The translations under genes were made by a program, and so were the position numbers. A stretch of DNA of 44,668 bases, taken from positions 1 through 44,668 of the IMG/VR virus record IMGVR_UViG_3300047174_000040. One strand, 5' to 3'. Below are positions 1 through 7,686 of the stretch, in pieces (the stretch's first letter is position 1; every line of letters begins with the position of its first letter). The stretch comes from a virus. The notes beneath the pieces are model-generated. The model searched no databases and was not told the DNA's origin. It saw only the letters and a list, made by a program, of their open reading frames with translations.

Positions 1-49
1 CGCGCCATTGCCCCAAGCCGCGCCATGGGCGGCTTGGGGCAATGGCGCG
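1..49. repeat. Inverted repeat at the tape-measure repeat array
   Basis: Bases 1-21 pair with 29-49 as a perfect 21-bp inverted repeat with a 7-nt loop. The arm continues two more bases if the genome is circularised. The left arm is the last unit of the tandem 18-bp repeat; the right arm (TTGGGGCAATGGCGCGG and flanks) is that unit inverted, yet stays in the same open frame, where it encodes WAAWGNGAA. Confidence 0.8.
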
Positions 50-295
50 GCTGTGCCCGCCCTTCCGGCCGCACAAGCCACTATCGGGGCCACGCAAGCC
101 CCCATCATGGCCCAAACCCCCGCCAGCATCGCAGCGGCAGGGGCCAACACGCAGACCAATACAATTAACGTGGGGCCAACCACGATTAACGCGCCCGGCG
201 CCGATCCCAACGCTATTGCAAACGCTGTGCATTCAAATATGAATGACCATTTAACCGGCGCAATAAATCACATGGCCGATGGGGTTAGCCACTAA
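1..295 (+). CDS. Tail tape-measure protein, C-terminal end (gene continues from 42745..44668)
   Basis: This is the end of the tape-measure gene whose body is at the other edge of the window. The frame enters through the Ala-Ala-Pro-Leu-Pro-Gln repeat that also closes the window. Bases 1-11 equal the last 11 bases of the window. Collapsing that overlap keeps the frame and gives a protein of about 735 aa; plain end-to-end joining would break the frame. After the repeat come an Ala/Pro-rich stretch and an Asn/Thr-rich tail (NTINVGPTTINAPG). The stop TAA at 293-295 overlaps the next ATG by one base. The left edge is a cut, not a start codon. Confidence 0.85.
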   Translation, partial: APLPQAAPWAAWGNGAAVPALPAAQATIGATQAPIMAQTPASIAAAGANTQTNTINVGPTTINAPGADPNAIANAVHSNMNDHLTGAINHMADGVSH

Positions 296-825
296 TGAGC
301 GGCGCGCAATCCAGCCAAGTGGCAGTTTTTGACAGTGAGTTTAATTCGCTGTTTTCAACGGCTGTTTATTTGAAAGCTGACGTTGACCGCAAAATAAAGC
401 TTATGAAGCACCCCATGGAAGACGGGGCGCAATTCTCTGATTTCCGCATTATTGAGCAAGTAAAAATTAAGCTTGACGTAACGTTGAACGCGACCGATTA
501 CGTTGACGTTTACAACGCGATTGTGCAAGTTTTTACCGGGCTAAATTTGGTTAGCGTGCAAACCAAAATTGGTTTGTTTAGCAACATGGCGTTTACCGGC
601 ATTCCGCATAAGGAAGACGTTGCGCACTTCGACACAATTAAATTGACTTTTGACTTTGAGGAAGCGCAGATAGTCGCAACGTCATCGTCACCATTGCCGC
701 AAAGCGCGGTTACGAAAAGCGGCGGTAATATAAACCCGACGAACGCCACGCAAACGCAATCAAATACCGGGACAGAAACCACACAACAATCAAGCGCGCT
801 TTACAGCTTAGTTTATGGCAAATAA
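295..825 (+). CDS. Baseplate/tail-associated protein of unknown fold (176 aa)
   Basis: I do not recognise the family. The ATG shares one base with the tape-measure stop, and the gene lies between tape measure and baseplate plug. That is where contractile phages carry early baseplate or hub-binding proteins, so a baseplate role is inferred from position only. The first 130 residues look folded, with mixed hydrophobic strands. The last 45 residues are rich in Ser, Thr, Asn and Gln (QTQSNTGTETTQQSS), a probable flexible tail. No signal peptide or membrane segment is visible. Confidence 0.7.
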   Translation: MSGAQSSQVAVFDSEFNSLFSTAVYLKADVDRKIKLMKHPMEDGAQFSDFRIIEQVKIKLDVTLNATDYVDVYNAIVQVFTGLNLVSVQTKIGLFSNMAFTGIPHKEDVAHFDTIKLTFDFEEAQIVATSSSPLPQSAVTKSGGNINPTNATQTQSNTGTETTQQSSALYSLVYGK

Positions 826-828
826 CCG

Positions 829-1185
829 ATGCAGATTTTAGAAATTGCTTCTGTGCCAAACCAAACCTTTAGCACAACGCTAGGGGAAATTCGTTATGAT
901 TTTGCAATATATTCGTGTAATGGCATTATGTGCTTTGATTGCGCTATTAACGAAGTTGACGTTTGCAATGGGTTTCGCATTACTGCGGGAGAATTTCTAA
1001 TTCCGTTCTATAAACAGAACGGCGGCGGCAATTTTCTGTTGCTAACGCAAAATGGCGATCTTCCAGCGTGGCAGCAATTCGGTTTGACGCAAACTTTTGC
1101 GTATCTGACCGCCGCAGAAATACAAGCCGCTGTTAACGCCGCCGCGCCCTACGTTGCACCCTTCGCCCCGTATGCGATCGCATGA
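829..1185 (+). CDS. Baseplate plug-like protein
   Basis: A protein of 118 aa. The N-terminus (MQILEIASVPNQTFSTTLGE), the central 'GFRITAGEFLIPF' and the 'GNFLLLTQNGDLPAW' segment fit the pattern I know from phage baseplate plug proteins, which seal the central baseplate channel beneath the hub. It starts 4 bases after the upstream stop and its own stop overlaps the hub gene (GCATGA). The last 20 residues are Ala/Pro-rich. The family call comes from motif recall and gene order, not a search. Confidence 0.65.
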   Translation: MQILEIASVPNQTFSTTLGEIRYDFAIYSCNGIMCFDCAINEVDVCNGFRITAGEFLIPFYKQNGGGNFLLLTQNGDLPAWQQFGLTQTFAYLTAAEIQAAVNAAAPYVAPFAPYAIA

Positions 1186-2060
1186 GCGGCACAGCTTCAG
1201 GCAACACGCAAAGCGCGAACGATCTAACATCGTTTGACCCGCGCTTATTGAGTGTGCAAATCGAAATCAATGGGCAACTGACAACGTTTAACGAAGGCTT
1301 TTGGATTAGGTGCAAGGGCGAAAAGTTCGCGAATGCGGTGCAGAACAAATGCACGGTTGAGATTGCCAACCTTCAAGAAAGCACACGCAATTACTTGCTT
1401 ACCGAAACGTCACCTTTTAACCAATTGAAGACGCCAAAAGTTTGCAACGTGCTTGTGGGGCGCAAATCAACCGGGTTGTTTTTGCTCTATACCGGCAATA
1501 TTATGGACACGAAAATATCCCAACCGCCCGACATTACGTTGAAGCTTGAGTGCGGCACTGGCCACGCCAAAAAAGGCAGCGTTGGGCGCCGAAGCGGCGG
1601 TAAGGTGTCCAAGCTTTCGACCCTGGCCGGTGGCATCGCGTCCAATCTTGGCCTATCGCTGCGCATGGAAGCGCCCGATACAAGCGTTGCCAATTATGCC
1701 CACAGTGGCAACGCGCTGGACGAAGTGGATAAGATCGGGAAAGCTGGCAAATGCGATGCTTACGTTGACGATGCACATTTAATCCTTAAGCTTTCTAATA
1801 CGCCTTTGAGCGGTTCTGTGCTAAATTTGAGCGCACAGACCGGCATGGTTGGCGTGCCAGAAATTACCGACAAGGGCCTAAAAGTGAAATTCCTTTATGA
1901 CAGCACAGTAAAGCTCGGCGGCGGCTTGCAAATTACCAGCAAGCTTAATCCTTCGGCAAATGGGTTGTTCGTAATTTTTAAACTTCGGTTTGACGTTTCT
2001 AGCCGGGAAAATGAGTTTTATTACGAAGCTGAGTGCATTAAATCGGGGTTGGCGGCATGA
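1182..2060 (+). CDS. Baseplate hub protein
   Basis: A protein of 292 aa placed between the plug-like gene and the gp138-like spike, the usual position of the hub in this type of contractile tail. The sequence alternates beta-strand-like segments (LSVQIEINGQLTTFNEGFWI near residues 23-42, and FKLRFDVSSRENEFYYEAEC near the C-terminus) with a short basic linker around residues 130-145 (KKGSVGRRSGGKVSK). The C-terminal strand pattern resembles gpD/gp27-type hub proteins. Start and stop both sit in 4-base overlaps, so translation is probably coupled. No catalytic domain is visible. Confidence 0.65.
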   Translation: MSGTASGNTQSANDLTSFDPRLLSVQIEINGQLTTFNEGFWIRCKGEKFANAVQNKCTVEIANLQESTRNYLLTETSPFNQLKTPKVCNVLVGRKSTGLFLLYTGNIMDTKISQPPDITLKLECGTGHAKKGSVGRRSGGKVSKLSTLAGGIASNLGLSLRMEAPDTSVANYAHSGNALDEVDKIGKAGKCDAYVDDAHLILKLSNTPLSGSVLNLSAQTGMVGVPEITDKGLKVKFLYDSTVKLGGGLQITSKLNPSANGLFVIFKLRFDVSSRENEFYYEAECIKSGLAA

Positions 2061-2716
2061 CCGGGACACTTCCCCCGCCAAGCCAGGGCGAACAACCGCG
2101 CTATGAGTTCCCGAATGCGGGCGGCTTGGCCGGGCTGGTTAACCAGCTAAAAGACTATATCCACAAAAACACAGAAGACATGCTTCCGGCCGTTATCGTG
2201 GCCTATGACCGGGCAACCAATCTGGCGACCGTGCAACCGGCTATACACATGGTCACGACTTCCGGCGCCCTTGTGGGCAGATCGTCGGTTGCGAGCATTC
2301 CTGTGCTTGCCTTGGGCGGCGGCGGGTTCGTTGTGAACTTTCCCCTAGTTGCGGGTTCGCGTGGCTGGATTAAGGCTAGTGATCGTGATATTAGCCTGTA
2401 TATGCAAAGCCAAAATTTAGCCGCGCCGAATAGCGCGCGGATGCACACTTTTTCGGATGGCCTATTTATTCCAGACATTGTAGCGGGCTTTACGGTTGCG
2501 GCTGAAGACGTAAACAATATGGTAATTCAGAACTTAGCTGGCACAGTTAAGGTGACGCTTTCAACTGATACCGTGCGGCTGAAGGCTGCAAATGTTTTGC
2601 TTGACAGCGAAACCACGAATATTAACGGCACGCTAATAATTAACGGCAACCCGTATTTGGCGCATGTGCATATTGACGGCGGCGGAACTGGCGACAGTGG
2701 CCCGGTGCAAACATGA
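2057..2716 (+). CDS. Baseplate spike protein, Gp138 N-terminal-domain type
   Basis: A protein of 219 aa. Residues about 34-130 match the layout of the Gp138 N-terminal domain: 'LPAVIVAYDRATNLATVQP', then 'IPVLALGGGGFVVNFPLVAG' and 'WIKASDRDI', forming the OB-fold that docks the membrane-puncturing spike to the hub. The tail has regular beta repeats (TVRLKAANVLLDSETTNING), consistent with a beta-helix needle. It ends with 'HVHIDGGG', a histidine-containing tip of the kind that binds a metal ion in such spikes. It overlaps both neighbours by 4 bases. Confidence 0.75.
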   Translation: MTGTLPPPSQGEQPRYEFPNAGGLAGLVNQLKDYIHKNTEDMLPAVIVAYDRATNLATVQPAIHMVTTSGALVGRSSVASIPVLALGGGGFVVNFPLVAGSRGWIKASDRDISLYMQSQNLAAPNSARMHTFSDGLFIPDIVAGFTVAAEDVNNMVIQNLAGTVKVTLSTDTVRLKAANVLLDSETTNINGTLIINGNPYLAHVHIDGGGTGDSGPVQT

Positions 2717-3102
2717 CGAACATCAGCTTCGCCTTAAACGAAAATAACGATATGTATTTAGGGCCTGACGGCAATTTAGTCATGGTCACGGGCGTTGACG
2801 CTGTGCAGCAAGATTGCGAATGCGCTATGCGCGCGCAATATGGCGAAATGATTTTCCAGCCGCTTGACGGTTTGCCGAATTTAACTGACGTTTGGATTGC
2901 TCGCAATTTTGCCAAATGGGAAGCCGCCGCGCGCCGGGCGTTAATGCGCGTGCCCGGCGTTACTCAAGTTGTTTCGCTGATCTATGACATTGTGCCCGAT
3001 GGGGAAGGCGGCTATAGCTTCAGCTATGCCGCACAAATTCAAACGATTTACAGTAATGCGTTGACGATTAACGAAAGCATTAGAGGGTTGCCGCAAGCAT
3101 GA
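2713..3102 (+). CDS. Baseplate wedge protein, gp25-like
   Basis: A protein of 129 aa. The pattern 'MVTGVDAVQQDCECAM...YGEMIFQPLDGLPNL' followed by 'RRALMRVPGVTQV' is that of the gp25/gpW-type sheath-initiator and wedge proteins. In these, the 'EMIFQP..G' loop and the following Arg-rich helix are conserved. It sits directly before baseplate J, as in other contractile phages, with 4-base overlaps on both sides. It would sit at the inner baseplate and help nucleate the sheath. Confidence 0.75.
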   Translation: MTNISFALNENNDMYLGPDGNLVMVTGVDAVQQDCECAMRAQYGEMIFQPLDGLPNLTDVWIARNFAKWEAAARRALMRVPGVTQVVSLIYDIVPDGEGGYSFSYAAQIQTIYSNALTINESIRGLPQA

Positions 3103-4325
3103 GTGACACTCTATATAATTACGTTGAAGAAACCGGGCTAATTGTTCCCGACACGTCAACGCTATTGACTGAAGTGCAAGGCGAATATACCGGCGCTTTC
3201 GGCGCTGGCATGAATACCGACAGCAGCACGCCGCAAGGCATTTTGATTGCAGGCGAAACCGAAGCCCGCGCTGAAGTCGTGCAAAACAATGCGACGGTTG
3301 CAAACCAAATTAATCCGAACGTTGCGGGCGGCGTATTTCTTGACGCTATTGCGGCATTGACTGGCCTTCAGCGAACGCCCGACACGTTCACGTTAGTTGA
3401 AGACGTGTTGCTTACTGGCGCGCAAAATTCGATTGTTCCAGCCGGTGCGCAAGCCGCAACCACGGCGGGCGATCTATTTACGCTTAATGAGCAAGTCGAA
3501 TTAACCGTTTTTAACGGCACGACTTGGACAGGCACGGGCGATTTTACGGCGGTTGAACCGGGGCCGATCCCGTGCGGCGCGGCCGGGGCAGGGCTTACCA
3601 GCGTCGAAACTGACGTGTTGGGTTGGGAAACCGTCAGCAATGCCAACGCGGGCACCTTGGGCACCCTTCAGCAGCTAGACGTTCCGTTTCGCCAGTTGCG
3701 CCGCAATACCCTGGCCCTTCAGGGTGTGGCGCTTATTGAAGCGATCCTTTCCGGCATTAGCAATATTTCGGGCGTGATCGGGCGGCAGGGCCTAGAAAAT
3801 TATACAAATGCTGACGCCACCATTGAAGGCATATTTTTGCTTGCAAATTCGATTTGGGTTTGCGTTGACGGCGGCACGGCACAAGACATTGCAACCGTTC
3901 TATTGCAAAAGAAAAGCATGGGCGCCAATTGGAACGGCGCGCAATCGCTTGCTGTAATTGAACCGGCAAGCGGCCAAGCATATACCGTGCTTTGGGACGT
4001 GCCCACTCTGGTTCCGTTGCTCGCGCAAGTGACAGTTAAGCAAGGCACTTATGTTGGCAATCCGGCGCTTGACGTTAACGCCGCAGTTGTCGCGTTCGCT
4101 GCAAATCAAATTGAAGGCTTGCAAGGCTTTACGGTTGGCGAAAGTGCGTCACCATTTGAAATTGCCGCAGCAATACAGCAACAGTGTCCCGGCATTTATG
4201 TAAAAAGCGTGCAATTGGCGCTTTTCAGCGGTACCCCGACTTATGCGCCCGCTGAAATTGCCATGGCCATAAATCAGAAAGCTACGCTTAATCAAGCGGG
4301 CGTAACCGTTATTCTGGTGACGTAA
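3099..4325 (+). CDS. Baseplate J-like protein
   Basis: A protein of 408 aa, typical for the J family. N-terminal 'TPQGILIAGETEARAEV', 'QINPNVAGGVFLDAIAALTGLQR' and 'VPAGAQAATTAGDLFTLNEQV' are the hallmarks of the J fold, in which a large wedge subunit links the baseplate centre to fibre-bearing arms. A later block (GISNISGVIGRQGLENYTN) belongs to the same family. The C-terminal 100 residues carry the usual bundle that contacts gpI. The gene begins inside the gp25-like stop and its stop (TAATG) overlaps the DUF2612 gene. Confidence 0.88.
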   Translation: MSDTLYNYVEETGLIVPDTSTLLTEVQGEYTGAFGAGMNTDSSTPQGILIAGETEARAEVVQNNATVANQINPNVAGGVFLDAIAALTGLQRTPDTFTLVEDVLLTGAQNSIVPAGAQAATTAGDLFTLNEQVELTVFNGTTWTGTGDFTAVEPGPIPCGAAGAGLTSVETDVLGWETVSNANAGTLGTLQQLDVPFRQLRRNTLALQGVALIEAILSGISNISGVIGRQGLENYTNADATIEGIFLLANSIWVCVDGGTAQDIATVLLQKKSMGANWNGAQSLAVIEPASGQAYTVLWDVPTLVPLLAQVTVKQGTYVGNPALDVNAAVVAFAANQIEGLQGFTVGESASPFEIAAAIQQQCPGIYVKSVQLALFSGTPTYAPAEIAMAINQKATLNQAGVTVILVT

Positions 4326-5032
4326 TGCCCGGCATTCAAACCTTCGATTTTTCCGTTAATTTGCTAAATGCTATTCTGTGGCAGAACAACGTTGCTGTTA
4401 ACTTGCAATCGTTGCTTACGGCAAAACAGAATTGGTATAACGAAAACCAAACGGCATTTTGGGAAAACTGGATAACTGACGTATTCGACTTGCGCACGGC
4501 TAATGACTTCGGCCTTATCGTGTGGGCAATCATTCTAGGCATTCCGCTTACTTATATTGCGGGCGCTAATGATGACAATACAACGCCTTTCGGGTTTGGC
4601 CCCGATACAAATAGCGACCCGCCAAACACAAATCAGAACTTTTTTAATTCCAATTTTTCGGCATCGCAAACCGCCCAATTCACGCTAACTCAAGCGCAAA
4701 AACGGCTTATATTGCAGTTGCGTTATAGGCAGCTAATCGCGCGCGGCACAGTGCCCGAAACGAACAAAATTCTAGCCGATTTATTGGTGCCGACATACGG
4801 GCCGATGTATATGCTAGACAACCTAAATATGACCGAAAGTATTGTGTGCGTTAACGGATTGCCCGCGTTCCTTTCGTTTTTGTTTAGTGAGTTTGACTTG
4901 ATACCGCGCCCGGCAGCCGTTAAGCTAATTGTGATTGATGGCACGTTTCCGGCTTTTGGATTTGGCCCGGACGCTGGAAGCCCGCCAAATACGAACCTTA
5001 ATTTTTACAATTCCGACTTTTCGCCCATCTGA
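4325..5032 (+). CDS. DUF2612-type baseplate protein (gpI position)
   Basis: A protein of 235 aa immediately after baseplate J, where P2-like phages have gpI and related phages a DUF2612 protein. The N-terminal helix bundle with 'WENWITDVFDLRTANDFGLIVWAIILGIPL' character fits DUF2612. An internal duplication is visible: residues about 89-112 and 211-235 both read FGFGPD, then NTN, then NF, F/Y, NS and FS. Such modules may be fibre-attachment segments. No enzymatic motif is visible. Confidence 0.7.
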   Translation: MPGIQTFDFSVNLLNAILWQNNVAVNLQSLLTAKQNWYNENQTAFWENWITDVFDLRTANDFGLIVWAIILGIPLTYIAGANDDNTTPFGFGPDTNSDPPNTNQNFFNSNFSASQTAQFTLTQAQKRLILQLRYRQLIARGTVPETNKILADLLVPTYGPMYMLDNLNMTESIVCVNGLPAFLSFLFSEFDLIPRPAAVKLIVIDGTFPAFGFGPDAGSPPNTNLNFYNSDFSPI

Positions 5033-5053
5033 CTGCCCACAGGAACTTGAGCC

Positions 5054-6061
5054 ATGCAACAGAAATATTACGTTTACCCTTGGGCTGTTAATGGCGACCG
5101 CACGCCGGGCGGCATTCCTGACCCGCTAAGTTCGGGCGGTTACGTCAGTTACGATCAAGGTTGGACATTCGACTATCAACGCAATCTGACAACAGATCCC
5201 GCTGCAAAAGCAATCCAACGAACCGATATGAATACGGCGCTGTATGACGCAACGCTAAACTTGCAGAATTACCAGCAATACGGTTCGCCCGAATGGATTA
5301 CGCCAACCAATAATGGCGGCACAGCATTTCTTTACGATATTGGCGCGGTTGTTCGCTACAATGGCGGCAGCGGGCCATGGGTTCGCTATGTGTCTATTGC
5401 AACGGCCAATAATCAGGTTCCTGGAACTGGCAACAAATGGCAGGCGTTGGATAACAACGTAAATGCCCCGCAAATATTTTCAGCCAATGGCAATTTTACG
5501 ATGCCAGCCGGGCGCATTCGCGTAACTGTGGTTGGCGGCGGTTCCGGTTCGACGGGTTGCACGGCGGCGGCTTCGGCCGGTGCAAGTGGCGCGGGCGGCG
5601 GTTGGGCAATCAAAGTCTTTACGCCGGGCGACATTACGCCGGGCACGGTTGTCGCGGTCACTGTGGGCGCTGGCGGGGCCGGTTCGGCTGCGCTGGTAGC
5701 TTCGGGAGCGGGCGGCGATAGCACCTTTGGCAGCTACATACGCGGCGCTGGCGGCGATCCGGCTGGCAACTTGTCCGGCAATTACAACGGCGGTTTTGGC
5801 GGGATTGGAACTGGCGGCGATCTAAACGGGAGCGGCGGCGATGGTTCTGACGGCGCGCTTGTGGCGGCTTCGGCAACGTCGCAATGGTCCGGCGTTTCGG
5901 GCGGCTCTTACTTGGGCGGTAGCCGCCGCTCAAGTCAAAGCGGCGGCGAAGTCGGCATTGCGCCGGGCGCCGGGGCAAGCGCGCCCTATTGCGTAGGGGC
6001 CGGTGCTACGCTGTCTGGTGCAGCCGGGGCTGGCGGCATTGTTATTGTCGAATATCTTTAA
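5054..6061 (+). CDS. Tail fibre/adhesin with glycine-rich C-terminal domain
   Basis: A protein of 335 aa. Residues 1-140 form a non-repetitive attachment part. From about residue 157 the protein turns into a Gly/Ala/Ser-rich domain that opens with 'RIRVTVVGGGSGSTG' and closes with 'GAAGAGGIVIVEYL'. This frame is typical of glycine-rich phage tail-fibre tips, where polyglycine helices carry variable receptor-binding loops. The start has an AGGAACTTGAGCC ribosome-binding region. Location after the gpI-position gene makes it the main receptor-binding candidate. Its receptor cannot be read from sequence. Confidence 0.78.
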   Translation: MQQKYYVYPWAVNGDRTPGGIPDPLSSGGYVSYDQGWTFDYQRNLTTDPAAKAIQRTDMNTALYDATLNLQNYQQYGSPEWITPTNNGGTAFLYDIGAVVRYNGGSGPWVRYVSIATANNQVPGTGNKWQALDNNVNAPQIFSANGNFTMPAGRIRVTVVGGGSGSTGCTAAASAGASGAGGGWAIKVFTPGDITPGTVVAVTVGAGGAGSAALVASGAGGDSTFGSYIRGAGGDPAGNLSGNYNGGFGGIGTGGDLNGSGGDGSDGALVAASATSQWSGVSGGSYLGGSRRSSQSGGEVGIAPGAGASAPYCVGAGATLSGAAGAGGIVIVEYL

Positions 6062-6193
6062 TTGAGTTAGTTTGCCAGAATGCACGCGCGTTTCAGGCAT
6101 TACCCAAATTGTCATCATAAGCGGCGCATGAAGCTGCTAATAACTGACGCTTGCGTGCATGTTACCCCACCCCAACCACAGGAAACCGAAACC

Positions 6194-6658
6194 ATGGGCG
6201 TTGTTGCACTCTCCCCAATCACCCTCATTCTGTCCAATCCAGGCAGCAATTATACCGAAGGCGCTGTGTCGGTTGTGATCCCGATTGCGAATAGCGATGG
6301 CACCCCGCCAACCGTGCAGTATGACGAAGCGCAATCGCTTGGCCAGTTCTTCACGCCGGGCACGATTACCGGCCCGGACGCCAACGGCGCATACCTGTGG
6401 GGCGCCACGGCGCTTACGGCCGGTGGCCCTTCGGTTGTGACGTTCCTGGCCGATGGCCAGCCGGGCGCAACCCTGCCGATTACGGTTGCACAGGGCACGC
6501 CGGAAACCCTGGCCATTTCGGACGCCAACGTGACCGTGACGGCGCCGCAGCCGCCCGCCGATCCGAACGCACAGGCGCAGGTTGCCAAGGCTCCGGCAAC
6601 GCCAGTAGCGCCTGCCGCCGCCGCCCCAGCCGCCGCCCCGGCATCGCCTGCCGCTTAA
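6194..6658 (+). CDS. Small Ala/Pro-rich protein, probable tail-fibre-associated or virion protein
   Basis: A protein of 154 aa. The ATG at 6194 is chosen because AGGAAACCGAAACC precedes it; frames starting further upstream lack a good site. Residues 1-110 look like an Ig-like or beta-sandwich unit (LSPITLILSNPGSNYTEGAV..., VVIPIANSDGTPPTVQY). The last 45 residues are a low-complexity Ala/Pro tail. It is the last gene before a strong terminator and directly follows the fibre, so a fibre cap, chaperone or decoration protein is possible. I do not recognise a family. Confidence 0.6.
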   Translation: MGVVALSPITLILSNPGSNYTEGAVSVVIPIANSDGTPPTVQYDEAQSLGQFFTPGTITGPDANGAYLWGATALTAGGPSVVTFLADGQPGATLPITVAQGTPETLAISDANVTVTAPQPPADPNAQAQVAKAPATPVAPAAAAPAAAPASPAA

Positions 6659-6685
6659 GCGATCCGGCAGGGCTGCAAAAGGAAA

Positions 6686-6710
6686 GGGCGCCGGTTGGCG
6701 CCCTTTTTTT
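6686..6710 (+). terminator. Rho-independent terminator ending the baseplate/fibre operon
   Basis: A perfect 7-bp GC stem GGGCGCC/GGCGCCC (6686-6692 with 6697-6703), loop GGTT, followed by seven T residues at 6704-6710. It lies 28 bases after the stop of the preceding gene and separates the late tail genes from the accessory cassette. Confidence 0.92.
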
Positions 6711-6724
6711 AGGGAATTATATAC

Positions 6725-6753
6725 TTGACTCCCCGAACGATCCGGGGTATATA
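6725..6753 (+). promoter_or_regulatory. Sigma70-type promoter with palindromic spacer, drives accessory cassette
   Basis: TTGACT (6725-6730), exactly 17 bases, then TATATA (6748-6753). The spacer is CCCCGAACGATCCGGGG, an inverted repeat (CCCCG...CGGGG) between the -35 and -10 boxes, a likely repressor-binding site. TTGACT is followed by C, so the -35 overlaps a GACTC (GANTC) site, one of only three I found in the window. Confidence 0.75.
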
Positions 6754-6800
6754 TCTACTTGTCCGGTCGGAAACGGCCACGCAAGCAAGGAGATAAGACG

Positions 6801-6980
6801 ATGACCAAGGTGACCCTGAACAACCACGAAATCGACTTCGACGCCGCCGCCAACCTGATGGACGACGAAATCCGCGAAAGCCTGCACGGCAAGTTCTACG
6901 AAGGCCAAGAACAGGAGTTTTTGGACGCCTATGTCACGGCTCACGCGGCCAAATATGATGGCGAGGAGTTCGCGGTATGA
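6801..6980 (+). CDS. Small acidic protein of accessory cassette (59 aa)
   Basis: The start ATG at 6801 has a strong Shine-Dalgarno (AAGGAGATAAGACG). The protein is acidic, with a core 'EIDFDAAANLMDDEIRESLHG' and 'EQEFLDAYVTAHAAKY'. I recall similar small proteins of unknown function in phages and prophages but cannot name one. No membrane segment or signal peptide is visible. It is translationally coupled to the transposase gene by an ATGA overlap. Codon use (GCC, GAC, CTG, AAC) is visibly more GC-rich than in the phage genes around it, suggesting acquisition. Function is unknown; its placement as first gene of a moron-like unit fits an accessory host-interaction role. Confidence 0.8.
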   Translation: MTKVTLNNHEIDFDAAANLMDDEIRESLHGKFYEGQEQEFLDAYVTAHAAKYDGEEFAV

Positions 6981-7642
6981 GCAAGTCCACGATCTCCACC
7001 TTTGAACTGTTCCAGATGTTCCCCGACGCGGAGGCCGCGCGGGTCTACATGGAAGGCAAGCGTTGGCCGGATGGGGCGATCTGCCCCGGCTGCCATGAAC
7101 CGAAGCGGATCACGACCCGCAAGGGCGGCTTCTATCGCTGCAACGCCTGCAAGACGGACTTCACCGTCCGCACGGGAACCATCTTTGAGCGGTCGCATAT
7201 CCCCCTGCACAAGTGGGTTTACGCCATGTATCTGCTCGTCACGGCCCGCAAGGGGATCAGCAGCCTTCAACTGGCGAAGCAGATCGGCGTGACCCAGAAA
7301 TCGGCGTGGTTCATGCTGCAACGGCTCCGCGAGGCGTGCGGCAACGATCCGAGCGTGTTGAGCGGCATCGTTGAGATTGACGAGATGTATGTCGGCGGCA
7401 AGGAAGCCAACAAGCACGAGGGCAAGAAGTTGAAGGCCGGTCGCGGCGCGGTCGGCAAGACCGCCGTCCTCGGAATGCGCGAGCGCGGCGGGCGCACCAA
7501 GGCTGGCGTGGTCGCCAACACTACGGCGAACACCCTGCAACGCGCCGTCCACAACCATGTTGAAGTCGGCTCTACGCTCCACACTGACGAGCATGGGGCC
7601 TATGTTGGACTGGACGGCCTGTTCTACACCCACGAGAGCTAA
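6977..7642 (+). CDS. IS1595-family (ISXO2-like) transposase, C-terminally truncated
   Basis: A protein of 221 aa against about 300 for the family. It has an N-terminal zinc ribbon (CPGC at 36-39, CNAC at 55-58), the 'GTIFERSHIPLHKW' block, an HTH-like segment (SLQLAKQIGVTQKSAWFML) and the first two catalytic acids of the DDE core (D135 in EIDEMYVGG, D204 in HTDEHGAY). The frame stops at 'FYTHES', just before the part that would carry the third catalytic residue, so it should not be competent for transposition. GC-rich codon use matches the preceding gene. No flanking inverted repeats are obvious. It may be a remnant or a domesticated DNA-binding protein. Confidence 0.85.
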   Translation: MSKSTISTFELFQMFPDAEAARVYMEGKRWPDGAICPGCHEPKRITTRKGGFYRCNACKTDFTVRTGTIFERSHIPLHKWVYAMYLLVTARKGISSLQLAKQIGVTQKSAWFMLQRLREACGNDPSVLSGIVEIDEMYVGGKEANKHEGKKLKAGRGAVGKTAVLGMRERGGRTKAGVVANTTANTLQRAVHNHVEVGSTLHTDEHGAYVGLDGLFYTHES

Positions 7643-7686
7643 TTGCAACAGCTAAAAGCAACATGAACAAAAGTTAATGTTTGGCC

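Noticed and set aside
4580-6061. Diversity-generating retroelement (duplicated module near the fibre)
   Set aside because: No reverse transcriptase is present and the duplicated DUF2612 segments show no adenine-directed variation pattern.
6941-7648. A 235-aa minus-strand frame
   Set aside because: Antisense shadow of the transposase gene in GC-rich sequence; the plus strand shows clear family motifs.
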